Shown here: positions 38,228 to 48,223 of the stretch, in pieces
How positions within the stretch are numbered: the stretch's first letter is position 1
Layout of the letters: each line of letters starts with the position of its first letter
DNA from: Dokdonella sp.
GTDB taxonomy: Bacteria; Pseudomonadota; Gammaproteobacteria; Xanthomonadales; Rhodanobacteraceae
Direction: 5' to 3'
Length of the DNA stretch: 64,000 nt
Assembly: GCF_017744955.1 (NCBI RefSeq)
Contig: NZ_JAGIAG010000006.1
Location: forward strand, 62,001-126,000
Program-made: the position numbers and the translations under genes
The notes under the pieces: generated by a model
The model's input: only the letters and a program-made list of their open reading frames with translations
The model's database searches: none
What the model was told of the DNA's origin: nothing

Positions 38228-40669
38228 CTACTGGCGCGGCGACGGTGCGGGATGCGCACCGCCGCAGACGCCGCTCTCGCCGTCCTCGAAGCCGCTGCAG
38301 AAGATGCCGTCCACCACCGGCGTCGCCACGATCAGGCTGTAGTCCTCGGCCTGGCCGTAGCCGAAGGTGCTGCAGGCATTGGCCGGCTCGCCGAAGTTCT
38401 TCGTCACGCGCAGGCGCGTGGTGCCGGGCGCGGCGGAGGCCGGCACCAGGATCTGCGCACGTACCTGCTGACCGTCGCTGCCGTCCGAATTGACCAGCGT
38501 GCCGATGTCGTAGGCCTCGCCGGGATCGGCGAAGGAGTGGTTGCCGTTCCAGTCGACGTAGGCGGTGACGAAGGTCTCGAAGTTGCCGCCGGTATTGCCT
38601 TCCACCGTCATGGTCAGCGAATCGCCGGGCGCCACGCGGGTGCTGACCATGGTGAAGTCCTCGATCGCCGGCGAAGCGCCGATCTCGGCGCTGGACGCCT
38701 GGTCGACGTCGCCGAACACGACGCGGCTGATCGGATCGACCTCGCCCGGGAAGTCGATGCGGCAGTACGGCTCGGGGAAGGTGTAGCCGATCTTCAGCTC
38801 CGCGCTGGCATGGAACGGACTGTCGCCGAGGTCGGTCTTCAATGCGCCGATCGGAATCTCGTTGGTGTAGCGGCCCTCGATCGCCGACTGCACGTCGACC
38901 TCGATCGCGCACGAGCCGTTGCCCGGAATCTTCGCGCCCGCGGCCAGCGACACCGCGCCGCTGCCGGCGGCTGCGGTCAACGTGCCGTCCGCGCAGGTCG
39001 TGCTCGCGTTCGGCGCGTCGGCGACGACGACGCCGACCGGGAACGTGTCGGTGAACGTCGCCGTCAGCGCCGCGACCGTTTCCTGCGGATTGGCCAGCGT
39101 GAGAGTCAGGCGGCTCGGCACGCCGGCCGGCACCACCGACGGCGCGAACTGCTTGACGACGGTCGGCGCGGTATTCGGCGTGACCGTCAGCGTGTAGTCC
39201 TCGGCCTGGCCGAAGTTGTCGCTGTAGCACGCGTCCACCGCCGGGAAGCTCTCCTGGTCGCGCACGATGCGCAGGCGCGTCGTGCCCGGCAGCGCGTCGG
39301 CCGGGATCGCGATCTGTGCCGTCGCCGGCTGGCCGACCTCGTTCGCGTCGACCAGCGAACCGATCGCGTAGGCTTCGCCGTAGTCGAAGAAATCGCCGTC
39401 CTGGTTCCAGTCGACGTAGGCCGAGACGATGTGGCCGTAGGTGTCGCCGGTGGTGCCCTCCACGCGCATCGCGTAGGTGCCGCCCGGCACCACGTCGCCG
39501 ACGAAGGCGGTGAAGTCTTCCAGCGGCGGCGAGCCGTCGATGGTCGCGTCGCTGGCGTGGTCGATGCCGGCGAAGGCGAGGTGCGTGATCGGCTCCACCG
39601 CCCATAGGAACGGAAGGTCGCAATACGGCTGCGGGAACAGATAGCCGACCTGCAAGGTGGCCTCGGCCGGATTGAGGTTGCTGCCGTGGTCGGTCGCCAG
39701 CGCGCCGGCGGCGATCGTGTTCGGATGACGGCCGCGCACGGACGAAGTGACGTCGACCGCGACCTCGCAGGTACCGGCCGCGGGAATCTGCGCGCCGGAC
39801 AGGAGGCGCACGCTCGCCGCGCCGGCGTCGGCCGTCCAGGTGCCGCCGCAGCTCGTCGTCGCGTTCGGCTCCGCGGCGACGAAGACGCCGGCCGGCAACG
39901 CGTCGATCAGGTCCGCGCTCAGCACCGCCGGCGTCGGCTGGCTGATGTTGCGCAGTTGGACGTGCAGCCGGCTGGTTTCGCCCGGCTGGATCAGCTCGGG
40001 TTCGAACCGTTGCGTCAGCGCCGGCGCGACCGGACCGAGCAAGCCGCCGACCGCACGGATGAACAAGGTTTTGTAGCCGGGGAATTCGGCGGCGATCGGA
40101 TGCCAGCCGTTGCCGTCGTGCCGGTCGTAGCCGCTGGCGTCGGCCGGACCGTCGGAATCGACGGCGATGTCGACGAAGCCGCCGCCGGCCGGCGTCGACG
40201 GCAGTCGCGCGCCGACGTAGACGCTGCCGCTGTCGATGTTCAACGCCAGCGGCGTCAGGTCGAAACGGAAGAAGCTCGGGGTCGTTCCCGACTGGTCGCC
40301 GATCGGCGCCGCGGTCGCGGCGAGGCGGCCGAGTTCGGTGCCCGGCATGCCGTCGACGCCGTCGTCGTCCCAGACCACGATCTCGAAATCGAGCGAGGAC
40401 AGGCCGCTGCTCTGGAAGAAATCGAAGCAGGCCGCCGAGAACGTCGCCGGATAGCTCGCCGGGGTGAATTTCTCGGCGAACTCCCAGGTGTGCGCGACCC
40501 ACACCGTCAACGAATAACCGGTGTCCACGGTGTCGTCGTCGTGGACGACGATGCCGGGCGTCGCGTTGTCGCAAGCGCCGGCGCCGGGCGCGACGGTCGC
40601 CGCGTGCGCCGCCGGCGTGGTGCCGAAAAGCAAGCCGAGCGCCGCCAGCGCCGATGTCAATCGACTCAT
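38228..40669 (-). CDS. Secreted GEVED-domain protein with DGF tail (Cys subtype)
   Basis: 813 aa. Signal peptide MSRLTSALAALGLLFGTTPA AHA. An N-terminal beta-sandwich (DTGYSLTVWVAHTWEFAEKF) is followed by two copies of a DUF11-like plus GEVED pair: the GEVED segments read AYVDWNQDGDFFDYGEAYAI and AYVDWNGNHSFADPGEAYDI, each ending in FGQAEDYTL or YGQAEDYSL. The DUF11-like parts contain PAGVFVAAEPNATTSC and PVGVVVADAPNASTTC. The end is VDGIFCSGFEDGESGVCGG plus eight residues. GEVED modules are common in secreted proteins of unknown role. It sits 57 bases downstream of a delta-60 gene on the same strand and 191 bases before the FG-GAP gene. Confidence 0.88.
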   Translation of the reverse strand: MSRLTSALAALGLLFGTTPAAHAATVAPGAGACDNATPGIVVHDDDTVDTGYSLTVWVAHTWEFAEKFTPASYPATFSAACFDFFQSSGLSSLDFEIVVWDDDGVDGMPGTELGRLAATAAPIGDQSGTTPSFFRFDLTPLALNIDSGSVYVGARLPSTPAGGGFVDIAVDSDGPADASGYDRHDGNGWHPIAAEFPGYKTLFIRAVGGLLGPVAPALTQRFEPELIQPGETSRLHVQLRNISQPTPAVLSADLIDALPAGVFVAAEPNATTSCGGTWTADAGAASVRLLSGAQIPAAGTCEVAVDVTSSVRGRHPNTIAAGALATDHGSNLNPAEATLQVGYLFPQPYCDLPFLWAVEPITHLAFAGIDHASDATIDGSPPLEDFTAFVGDVVPGGTYAMRVEGTTGDTYGHIVSAYVDWNQDGDFFDYGEAYAIGSLVDANEVGQPATAQIAIPADALPGTTRLRIVRDQESFPAVDACYSDNFGQAEDYTLTVTPNTAPTVVKQFAPSVVPAGVPSRLTLTLANPQETVAALTATFTDTFPVGVVVADAPNASTTCADGTLTAAAGSGAVSLAAGAKIPGNGSCAIEVDVQSAIEGRYTNEIPIGALKTDLGDSPFHASAELKIGYTFPEPYCRIDFPGEVDPISRVVFGDVDQASSAEIGASPAIEDFTMVSTRVAPGDSLTMTVEGNTGGNFETFVTAYVDWNGNHSFADPGEAYDIGTLVNSDGSDGQQVRAQILVPASAAPGTTRLRVTKNFGEPANACSTFGYGQAEDYSLIVATPVVDGIFCSGFEDGESGVCGGAHPAPSPRQ

Positions 40670-40726
40670 CGAAATCTCTCCAGAGGAAGTGAGCGCCGCG
40701 CCGTGCGCGCGGCGTCCGATGCGGGG

Positions 40727-42163
40727 TCAGTCGGAATCGAACCCGTTCGCGAACAGGCGATCGGTCGGCGCGAGCGTGTTGAGCAGGCGCATGACGGCGA
40801 GATCGCCGAGACTCCAGTCGGGCGTGCGCAGGCTGCGGCCGGCGAGGATGATGCGGCCGTCGTGCTGCAGCGCGATCGCGCCGAGGTCGCTGTTGACGCC
40901 GGTCGGCGCCACGTCGGCGAGCACCACGCCGGCATCGGCGAACGCCGTGTCGAGCCGGCCGTCGGCGCTCGCGCGCACCGCGTAGAACAGTTGCTTGTGG
41001 TCGCCCTCGACGTAGTAGGTCGCGCCGACCAGCAGCTTGCCGTCGTCCTGCACGACCAGCGCGGTCGGCGTCATCGTCTGCGCGTCGGGCGCCGGCTGCG
41101 GCTTGAAGTAGCCGGGCGTGGCGGCGTCGCCGAAGCTCTCGTCGGTGCTGCCGTCGGCGGCGAGCATGCCGAGCACGAGGCTGGTCTGGTTCTCGCCGGA
41201 GGTGTGGTAGCCGGCGAACGCGATGCGTCCGTCCGGCATCGGCGCGATGCGGGAGATCGAGTTGACGGTCGACGCGTCGGTCGGATCGTGGAACACGCGC
41301 CAGCCGGTGCCGGCGAAGCCGGGATCGAAGCGTCCGGCCGAGTCGAGCCGCGCGACCGCGTAGTCATAACCGTAGTGCTCCCACTCGCCGGGAATCTCGT
41401 AGTAGCCGGCGACCACGACGCCGTCGTCCGGCGTCACCGCGAGCGTGTGGAGTTCGCCCCACAGGCCTGCGCCGCCGGACCACGGAATGAGGGTGACGCC
41501 GCCGTCGCCGAAGGTCTCGTCCAGACCGCCTTCCGGATGCAGGCGCACGACCGCGCTGGTCACCAGCGTGCCTTCGACCTGCTCGCCGGCGGCGAGCACG
41601 CGGCCCTTGCCGTCGATGCCGATCGAATGCAGGCGAAGCAGGTCGCGCATCGCGGCGACGCCGCCCACGCCGAAGCCGGCGTCCAGTTGCCCGTCGGGGC
41701 CGACCTTGGCGACGAAACCGCGCGGGATGTAGTCGCCGTAGGCGTTGCCGACCATCAGGACCGAGCCGTCGGCCAGGCGCTCGATCGCCTGCACCTCCTG
41801 CATGCGCTGGCCGTCCACCACGCTCGGCAGCACGAACAGGCCGGGAATGGCGCTGTTGCCGAAACCCGAATCCACGCTGCCGTCGGCGTTCAACTGCACC
41901 AGCATGCCGCGAATCTCCGGTTGATACGGCCGTTCGCCGGTCTTGTAGCGCGAGCCGGCGAACAGCAGCTTGCCGTCGGGCAGCTCGATCGCCGCAGTCG
42001 GCGAGAAGGAAATCGCTTCGACCTGATCGGGCACCAGATAGGCGATGCCGGCGTCGCCGAAGCCGGTATCGGGCGAGCCGTCGAGCGCGAAGACGGACGA
42101 GCAGAACAAGCCGGCGCACAGCGCGATCGTGCGCGAACGAAGCAGACTCCACCTCACGAACAT
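40727..42163 (-). CDS. Secreted delta-60 repeat protein with DGF tail
   Basis: 478 aa from ATG 42163, with GGGGG upstream; the open frame extends further but this start gives a proper signal peptide (SLLRSRTIALCAGLFCSSVFA). The body has delta-60 repeats: LDGSPDTGFGDAGIAYL, LVQLNADGSVDSGFGNSAIP, KVGPDGQLDAGFGVGGVAAM, VRLHPEGGLDETFGDGGVTL and more, with the LD..FG..G core that builds propeller-like folds. It ends TDRLFANGFDSD. A second protein of this type is encoded at 52494-53951. Role unknown. Confidence 0.88.
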   Translation of the reverse strand: MFVRWSLLRSRTIALCAGLFCSSVFALDGSPDTGFGDAGIAYLVPDQVEAISFSPTAAIELPDGKLLFAGSRYKTGERPYQPEIRGMLVQLNADGSVDSGFGNSAIPGLFVLPSVVDGQRMQEVQAIERLADGSVLMVGNAYGDYIPRGFVAKVGPDGQLDAGFGVGGVAAMRDLLRLHSIGIDGKGRVLAAGEQVEGTLVTSAVVRLHPEGGLDETFGDGGVTLIPWSGGAGLWGELHTLAVTPDDGVVVAGYYEIPGEWEHYGYDYAVARLDSAGRFDPGFAGTGWRVFHDPTDASTVNSISRIAPMPDGRIAFAGYHTSGENQTSLVLGMLAADGSTDESFGDAATPGYFKPQPAPDAQTMTPTALVVQDDGKLLVGATYYVEGDHKQLFYAVRASADGRLDTAFADAGVVLADVAPTGVNSDLGAIALQHDGRIILAGRSLRTPDWSLGDLAVMRLLNTLAPTDRLFANGFDSD

Positions 42164-42523
42164 GAGACCCCCAGCGATCGGAACGGACGACGCAGCCTGC
42201 GACCGGCGCGCGGGAACGCGCATTCCTGTCGTGCTAATGCCTCATCAAAGGCGCGTCTGATTCTCGTCAATGCGGGATCAAGCGCCGGCCGGCGGTGACG
42301 AAAAGATGTTCGTCGTCGCCGCGAACGCAGGCATCCAGGTCGCCCGCGTCCCGGCGCAAGAAAGATCAAAATGGAATTTGCTGCGCGCATGCCGGCTGCG
42401 GCGTCGCCGCGTCCGCGGTCGCGCGGACGACAGCTTTCGGCGCTACGGGATCACGGCCGGGCGAACGACCTCATGCCGTCTGGAAATAAGCGAGTGCCGG
42501 CGCGAACGGAGGCCGGCGGCGAA
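42164..42523. other. Gene-free 360-base spacer downstream of zipA
   Basis: No credible gene on either strand. It should hold the promoter of the delta-60 gene and the end of the smc-zipA transcript. The stretch at about 42309-42338 (TCGTCGTCGCCGCGAACGCA and on) looks like a decayed copy of the dispersed 'cccgcgaacgcggg' repeat of this bacterial group. In relatives, ligA would normally start here. Confidence 0.5.
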
Positions 42524-43285
42524 TCATCGTCCGGGCCGGATCTGATTGCGTTCCTGCTGGCGGTCCCACGCGCGCAGTTCGTCGCGCAGGTGCGCGATGC
42601 GCTGGCGGCCGAGCGCGTTGCGGCCCTCGTCGAGCACCTGCGCATCGAGCAGCTCGGCCAGGCGTTGTGCGGCCGGCAGCAGCATCTCCCAGGCGTCCAG
42701 CGCCGGCAGCGGGCCCGGCAGGGTCATGAACAGGGTCACGCCGGGCGTGCGCACGGTGTCGAGCTGGGTCATGTCGAAGCTGCCCGGCTTGACCATGTTG
42801 GCCATGCTGAACACCGGACCGTCGGCGTTCCTGCCGAGCACCAGGCGGTGGAAGATGCCCATGTCGCCGAACTGCAGGCCCGCCTTCTCGGCGGCGACGA
42901 CGACGTCCGAGCCGGCCAGCGTCTCGCCCGCGCGCGCGGCGACGTAGAGGGTGACGATGCGCTCGATCTGCCGGTCGGACGGACGCGCACCGACGTTCGA
43001 GCGCGCCGGCGCGCGCGCGGCGCCGTCTTCGGCGACGGCCGAGCCGAGGCGTTCGAGTTCGGCGCGCAGCGAGACGTCGAGTTCGCCCTGCTCCGGCGAG
43101 CCTTGCGGTGCATCGGGATCGCCGAAGACCGGCTCGATGCGCTCGCCGCCGGCAGCCGGCGCCTTGACCGCGCGGCGCTCGCCCTGCTCCGGCCGCTTGG
43201 GCTTTCCGAACACGTAGATCAACAGCAGCGCGAGTGCGCCGAGGACGATGAGCGGGATGCCGACTGCGGGGTTCCAGTTCATCAT
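42524..43285 (-). CDS. zipA: Cell division protein ZipA
   Basis: 253 aa. An N-terminal membrane helix (VGIPLIVLGALALLLIYVFG) is followed by a basic patch (KPKRPEQGERRAVK), a flexible linker and the C-terminal FtsZ-binding domain: RIVTLYVAARAGETLAGSDV, FGDMGIFHRLVLGRNADGPV, FSMANMVKPGSFD, GVTLFMTLPGPLPALDAWEM. It ties FtsZ filaments to the inner membrane during septum formation. It lies 27 bases after smc on the same strand and is probably co-transcribed. The usual third gene ligA does not follow. Confidence 0.94.
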   Translation of the reverse strand: MMNWNPAVGIPLIVLGALALLLIYVFGKPKRPEQGERRAVKAPAAGGERIEPVFGDPDAPQGSPEQGELDVSLRAELERLGSAVAEDGAARAPARSNVGARPSDRQIERIVTLYVAARAGETLAGSDVVVAAEKAGLQFGDMGIFHRLVLGRNADGPVFSMANMVKPGSFDMTQLDTVRTPGVTLFMTLPGPLPALDAWEMLLPAAQRLAELLDAQVLDEGRNALGRQRIAHLRDELRAWDRQQERNQIRPGR

Positions 43286-43312
43286 GCTTGCGTCGCTCCG
43301 ATGTCGTCGTCG

Positions 43313-46300
43313 TTATGCCGCGCCGGCGAGCTTGGCCGCTTCGGCCAGATCGACCTGGACCAGCCGCGACACGCCCGGCTCGCGCATGGTAACGCCACAC
43401 AGCTGCCGCGCGGCCTCCATCGTCGCCTTGTTGTGGGTGACGAAGATGAACTGCACGTGCTCGCTCATCTCCGACACCATCGCCGAGAAGCGGCCGACGT
43501 TGGCCTCGTCGAGCGGCGCGTCGACCTCGTCGAGCAGGCAGAACGGTGCCGGATTGAGGCGGAAGATCGAGAACACCATCGCCACCGCGGTCATCGCCTT
43601 CTCGCCGCCGGACAGCAGCGAGATCGAGCTGACGCGCTTGCCCGGCGGACGCGCCAGGATCGACACGCCGGTCGAGAGCAGATCCTCGCCGGTCAGTTCC
43701 AGGTGCGCGTGACCGCCGCCGAACAGGCGCGGGAACAGCTCCTGGAAACCGACGTTGACGCGATCGAAGGTCTCCTTGAAGCGCGCGCGCGTCTCCTTGT
43801 CGATCTTGCGGATCGCGCCTTCCAGCGTCTCCAGCGCGGTCGCCAGGTCGGTCAGCTGCGCATCGAGATAGGTCTTGCGCTGCGACTGCTCCTCGTACTC
43901 CTGGATCGCCGCCAGGTTGACCGGTTCGAGGCGACGGATCTTCTGTTCGAGTTCGCCGAGGTCGGCCTGCCATTGCGTCGCTTCGGCTTCCGCCGGCAGC
44001 GTGTCGAACAAGGCCTGCAGCTCGAAGCCGGCTTCGGCGATCGCCGCGGTCAGCGATTGCGCACGCAGGCGGTGTTCCTGCTCGCGCAGGCGCAGTTCGG
44101 CGACTTGTTCGCGATGTTCGTTCAGCGTCTGCTCGAAGCGATGGCGATCCTGCTCCAGCCGGCGCAGCTCCGCGTCCTGCTCCTGCTGCGCCTGGCGCGC
44201 CTCGACCATCTGCTTGTCGACCAGCAGGCGCTGGCTGAGGTAGGTCTGCCGCTCGCTTTCCAGGCCCGCCAGCGGATCGCTGCCGGTGGCGAGACGCGCC
44301 GCGATCTCGCCGCGTCGCGTCTCGAACTGCGCCAGCTGCACGTGCATGCGTTGCAGCGACTGCTCCAGCGCGGTCACCGCCGCGCGGCGCGATTCGATCG
44401 ACAGCGCCAGCTGGTGCGCCGCTTCGCGCGCCTCGCGCGAATTCATGCGCGCTTCCTCGCGCGCTTCCAGCATCTGGCGGCGCTCGCCGTCGAGCATCTG
44501 GCGGCGCTGTTCCAAGTCGCCCATGTTCGAGACGGCCACTTCGAGGCGGCCGCGCGCCTCGTGCGCGAGCGCGCGATCGGCGTCGAGCTTGGCGATCACT
44601 TCTTCCAGTTCGCGGTCGACGCGGGCCAGGCGTTCCTGCGCGCTGTCGATGCGGCCGCGCTGGCTCTGCAACTGGCCGCCGACTTCGGCCAGACGGCGAT
44701 GCGCGGTGTACAGCTCGCGCTGCGCGTCGTCGCGCACGCGCTCGGCCTCGATGCGCTCCTGCTTGCCGCGTTCGAGCGAATCGGCGTGCTGGGCGATTTC
44801 CTCTTCCAACTGCGCGATGCGCGCGCCGAGTTCGCGGATCTCGCGCTCGCGCGCGAGCACGCCGACCTGCGCGCTGGCGCCGCGCTGCACGCGCAGGAAG
44901 CCGGCACCGAGCCATTCCCCCTGCGGCGTGACCGCCGACTCGCCCGGCGCCAGCGCGGCGATGCGCGCACGCGCCGCGTCGAGCGAATCGACCGCGTGCA
45001 CGCGCGCCAGCAGCGCGCGCGCGGCGGCGGGACCGGTGACGCGCGCGGCCAGGGAACCATCGGGAACCTGTCCGCCGCCGGCGGACGCCATCAGGGTCAG
45101 GTCGCTGTCGCCGAGCGCGCCGAGTTCGCCGGCCTGCGCCGCCGGATCGTCGATCAGCACCGCTTCGAGCCAGCCGTCGAGCACGGTTTCGACCGCGCGC
45201 TCCCAGCCGGCCTCGACCTGCAACGCCTCGCCGAGCCGCTTGGCGCCGCCGAAACCGAGCAGCTCGAGCCATTCCTGCACCGCGCCGCCGGCGTCGCCGA
45301 GCGCCGCGTGCTGCAGGGCTTCGAGCGAGCCGAGCCGGCCGCGCAGGTTTTCCAGATCGCCGCGGCTCCGGCTCAACGCGGCCTGCGTCGCGCGTTCGAG
45401 TTCGAGCGCGGCTTCGGCGGCGTGGCGGCGCTCTTCCAAGGTTTCGGTGTGCGTCTCGACCTGCTCGCGCAGCAAACCGTGTTCACCGTCCAGCGTTTCC
45501 AGGGCGCGCGTGAGTTCGTCGATGTTCGCCGCGGCGCGCTCGCTTTCCAGCGCGGTGCGGCGCTGGTCGGACTGCAACGCCTGCTTGTCGAGGTAGTCCA
45601 GGCGCGTGCGCTCGACTTCGGCCGCCTGCCCCGCCTGCGAGGTGTCCTGCGAGTGCCGGTCCCACTGCTCCTGCCATTCGGCCAGCCTGGTCTCGGCGAG
45701 GCGCAGCGCTTCGATCGCCGCCTCGTCGGCTTCGCGCAGCGTTTCCAGCTGCGGCTCCGATTCGGCCAGCAGCGTGCCGAGTTCCTCGAAGCGCCGGCGA
45801 TCGTTCTCGATGTGTTCGGCCAGCTCGCCGTGCGCGCGCTCGGTTTCGCGCTGCGCGCGTTCGAGCTGTTCGGCCAGCTCGCGGCTGTGCTGGATCTGCT
45901 GCTCGACGCGCGCGATCTCGGCGCCGACGCGATAGACCTCGGCCTGCACCGAGTTCATGTGCTCGACCGCGCTCTGGTGCTTCTCGCGCCCGGTTTCCAG
46001 CGCGGCCTCGGTGTGGCGCTGTTCGGCGAGCTGCTGCTCGATCGCCAGCTCCGCCTTGCGCAGGGAACTGGAATGGCCGTCCAACTCGGCCTGCGCCGCG
46101 CGCAGGTTCAGCGCCTTGACCTCCGCTTCCTTCTTCTTCTGCTCTTCCTTCAGCGCCTGCCAGCGCTCGGCGGTCCTGGCCTGGCGTTTCAGGTGTTCGA
46201 GCTGCTTGTCGACCTCGTCGCGCACGTCGCGCACGCGATCGAGGTTCTCGCGCGTGGACTTGATGCGGCTCTCGGTCTCCTTGCGGCGCTCCTTGTACTT

Positions 46301-46813
46301 GGAGATGCCGGCCGCCTCCTCCAGATGCCCGCGCAGCTGTTCGGGATCGGCCTCGACGATCTCGCTGATCATGCCCTGCTCGATGATCGAGTAGCTGCGC
46401 GGACCCAAGCCCGTGCCGAGGAACAGGTCGGTGATGTCGCGGCGGCGGCAGCGCACGCCGTTGAGGAAATACTGCGACTGGCCGTCGCGGGTGACCACGC
46501 GCTTGACCGAGATCTCGTTGTAGCCGGCGTATTCGCCGCCGACCAGGCCGTCGGAGTTGTCGAACAGCAGTTCGACCTGCGCGCTGCCGACCGGCTTGCG
46601 CCCGGATGAGCCCGAGAAGATCACGTCGGTCAGCGCGTCGCCGCGCAGGCGGCTGGCCGCGCTCTCGCCCATGACCCAGCGGATCGCGTCGATGATGTTC
46701 GACTTGCCGCAACCGTTCGGACCGACCACGCCGGTCATGTTGGTCGGCAGATGCAGGGTGGTCGGATCGACGAAGGACTTGAAGCCGGCCAGTTTGATCG
46801 TAGTCAGGCGCAT
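43313..46813 (-). CDS. smc: Chromosome segregation ATPase SMC
   Basis: 1166 aa, normal SMC length. Walker A GPNGCGKS lies at residues 31-38 after MRLTTIKLAGFKSFVDPTTL. Two long coiled coils (dense in Glu, Arg, Gln, Leu) flank a hinge around 510-660 with GVLAREREIRELG after it. The C-terminal head has the ABC signature LLSGGEKAMTAVAM and Walker B FCLLDEVDAPLDEANV. It organises chromosome arms by loop extrusion with ScpA and ScpB, whose genes start 2 kb away on the other strand. Followed directly by zipA. Confidence 0.97.
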   Translation of the reverse strand: MRLTTIKLAGFKSFVDPTTLHLPTNMTGVVGPNGCGKSNIIDAIRWVMGESAASRLRGDALTDVIFSGSSGRKPVGSAQVELLFDNSDGLVGGEYAGYNEISVKRVVTRDGQSQYFLNGVRCRRRDITDLFLGTGLGPRSYSIIEQGMISEIVEADPEQLRGHLEEAAGISKYKERRKETESRIKSTRENLDRVRDVRDEVDKQLEHLKRQARTAERWQALKEEQKKKEAEVKALNLRAAQAELDGHSSSLRKAELAIEQQLAEQRHTEAALETGREKHQSAVEHMNSVQAEVYRVGAEIARVEQQIQHSRELAEQLERAQRETERAHGELAEHIENDRRRFEELGTLLAESEPQLETLREADEAAIEALRLAETRLAEWQEQWDRHSQDTSQAGQAAEVERTRLDYLDKQALQSDQRRTALESERAAANIDELTRALETLDGEHGLLREQVETHTETLEERRHAAEAALELERATQAALSRSRGDLENLRGRLGSLEALQHAALGDAGGAVQEWLELLGFGGAKRLGEALQVEAGWERAVETVLDGWLEAVLIDDPAAQAGELGALGDSDLTLMASAGGGQVPDGSLAARVTGPAAARALLARVHAVDSLDAARARIAALAPGESAVTPQGEWLGAGFLRVQRGASAQVGVLAREREIRELGARIAQLEEEIAQHADSLERGKQERIEAERVRDDAQRELYTAHRRLAEVGGQLQSQRGRIDSAQERLARVDRELEEVIAKLDADRALAHEARGRLEVAVSNMGDLEQRRQMLDGERRQMLEAREEARMNSREAREAAHQLALSIESRRAAVTALEQSLQRMHVQLAQFETRRGEIAARLATGSDPLAGLESERQTYLSQRLLVDKQMVEARQAQQEQDAELRRLEQDRHRFEQTLNEHREQVAELRLREQEHRLRAQSLTAAIAEAGFELQALFDTLPAEAEATQWQADLGELEQKIRRLEPVNLAAIQEYEEQSQRKTYLDAQLTDLATALETLEGAIRKIDKETRARFKETFDRVNVGFQELFPRLFGGGHAHLELTGEDLLSTGVSILARPPGKRVSSISLLSGGEKAMTAVAMVFSIFRLNPAPFCLLDEVDAPLDEANVGRFSAMVSEMSEHVQFIFVTHNKATMEAARQLCGVTMREPGVSRLVQVDLAEAAKLAGAA

Positions 46814-47006
46814 GCGGGAACGGAGTCGGAGAGCGCCGCCGGAAGCGGCGGCGTGAAAGCGAACCGTACGCGCCGTCGGCGCGGGGACGATTCGGGACGG
46901 GATGGGCGGGAATCGCGCGCGAGGGCCGTGCGGCCCCCGCGCGGATTGTCCGCAAGCCGGCACCCGTGACGCAACGCCGGCGAACCAAACAAGTGCAACG
47001 CGATCG

Positions 47007-47957
47007 TCAATCCTTGCTCTGCGCCGGTGCCGGCGCCGGCGTGGTCGGTGCCGGCTGCGGCGGCAGCATCGACTTCGGCATCGCGCCGGCCGGCCGGGTG
47101 GCGGCCGGCGCGGGAGCCGGGGCCGGGTCGGCCAGCACGATCGTCGCGCCGTCGCGCAGCTTGGCGATGCGCTCCTCGCCGGCGCGCTTGGCCAGGGTGC
47201 GCTTGATGCCTTCCTGGACCTGCTCGAACGGCGGCTGCGGGATCTCGCTGACCGAGGTCAGGTGCAGGATCGCCCAGCCCTGCGGCAGCTGCAGCGGCGC
47301 CTTGCTGGTTTCGCCGGGCTTGAGTTCGGTCAGCGCGGCCAGCATCGGCGGCGGCATCTGGGTCGAGCGCGCCTTGTTGTAGTTGCGCGCCGAGCGGGCG
47401 TCCTTGCGGTAGCTGTCCAGCGTCTGGTCGAACGGCTTGGCGTTGATCGCCGCGGCCGCCTTCTTCGCCGCCGCTTCGTCGGCGTAGATCATCTGGCTGA
47501 AGTCGTAGGCCTGGCCGGAGCCCTTGGCGGTCTGCTTGTCGTACTCGGCGCGCACCGCGGCGTCGTCGATGGTGATCGTCTTCTGCATGTGGCGCGTGGC
47601 CGCCGACGAAATCGCCTGCAGGCGGCCGAGTTCGACCAGCGAGGCGAAGTCCGGATCGGCAGTGTAGCCCTCCTTCTTCGTCATCTGCTCCAGCAGGACG
47701 AAGTCGGTCAGCTGCTTCAGCGCGCGCTCGCGCTGCTGCGGATTGGAAAGATCCATGCCGCGCGCGATCGCGAACGCGTCCAGCAGCCGCTGCGGCACCG
47801 CCTCGCCGTTGACCGTGACGACCACCGGCCCGCTCACCGCGGAGGACGGCGCCGGGCCGGCGCCGCTCTGGCCGCCGGAGCAGCCGCCGAGCACGGCCAG
47901 CGCGAACGCCGCCAACGACAGACGAATCGAGGTCGTTAGATTTCTGGACTTCATCAT
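47007..47957 (-). CDS. Lipoprotein peptidyl-prolyl isomerase of PpiC/SurA type
   Basis: 316 aa from ATG 47957, which overlaps the bolA stop (ATGA) behind AGGAGG; the next codon is also ATG. Lipobox LAVLGGC gives an N-terminal lipid anchor. An N-terminal SurA-like helical region (VVTVNGEAVPQRLLDAFAIA and on) precedes a parvulin domain (KAPLQLPQGWAILHLTSVSE). The C-terminus is Pro/Ala-rich. It should help fold outer-membrane or secreted proteins. In the operon yciI-bolA-this gene. Confidence 0.88.
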   Translation of the reverse strand: MMKSRNLTTSIRLSLAAFALAVLGGCSGGQSGAGPAPSSAVSGPVVVTVNGEAVPQRLLDAFAIARGMDLSNPQQRERALKQLTDFVLLEQMTKKEGYTADPDFASLVELGRLQAISSAATRHMQKTITIDDAAVRAEYDKQTAKGSGQAYDFSQMIYADEAAAKKAAAAINAKPFDQTLDSYRKDARSARNYNKARSTQMPPPMLAALTELKPGETSKAPLQLPQGWAILHLTSVSEIPQPPFEQVQEGIKRTLAKRAGEERIAKLRDGATIVLADPAPAPAPAATRPAGAMPKSMLPPQPAPTTPAPAPAQSKD

Positions 47958-48223
47958 TCCTCCTCTGGAGCGCGGGCGTCGATCGCCAGCGCATGGATGT
48001 CGGTTTGCATCATTTCGCCGAGCGCGGCGTAGATCGCGCGATGACGCGCCAGCGAGGACTGGCCGCGGAACGCCGCGCTGACCACGCGCACGCGGAAATG
48101 GCCGCGGCCGTCGCGCGCGCCCGGATGGCCGACGTGGCGATGGCTCTCGTCCTCCACCTCCAGCGCGGACGGCGCCAGCGCGGCGTCGAGGCGCGTGCGG
48201 ATCTGCTCGACGCGGGCGTTCAC
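47954..48223 (-). CDS. bolA: BolA family protein
   Basis: 89 aa from GTG 48223, which overlaps the yciI stop by four bases (GTGA). The sequence shows [60 protein letters not shown] and [14 protein letters not shown], the full BolA fold with the conserved H.GH...G.HF signature. BolA proteins bind [2Fe-2S] clusters with monothiol glutaredoxins and act in iron-sulfur trafficking and stress responses. The downstream PpiC start overlaps its stop, so all three genes are coupled. Confidence 0.93.
   Translation of the reverse strand: MNARVEQIRTRLDAALAPSALEVEDESHRHVGHPGARDGRGHFRVRVVSAAFRGQSSLARHRAIYAALGEMMQTDIHALAIDARAPEEE

Noticed and set aside
42371..46609. Open frame of 1412 codons on the plus strand opposite zipA and smc
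   Set aside because: Mirror of the coiled-coil coding strand of smc; no domains or start signals.
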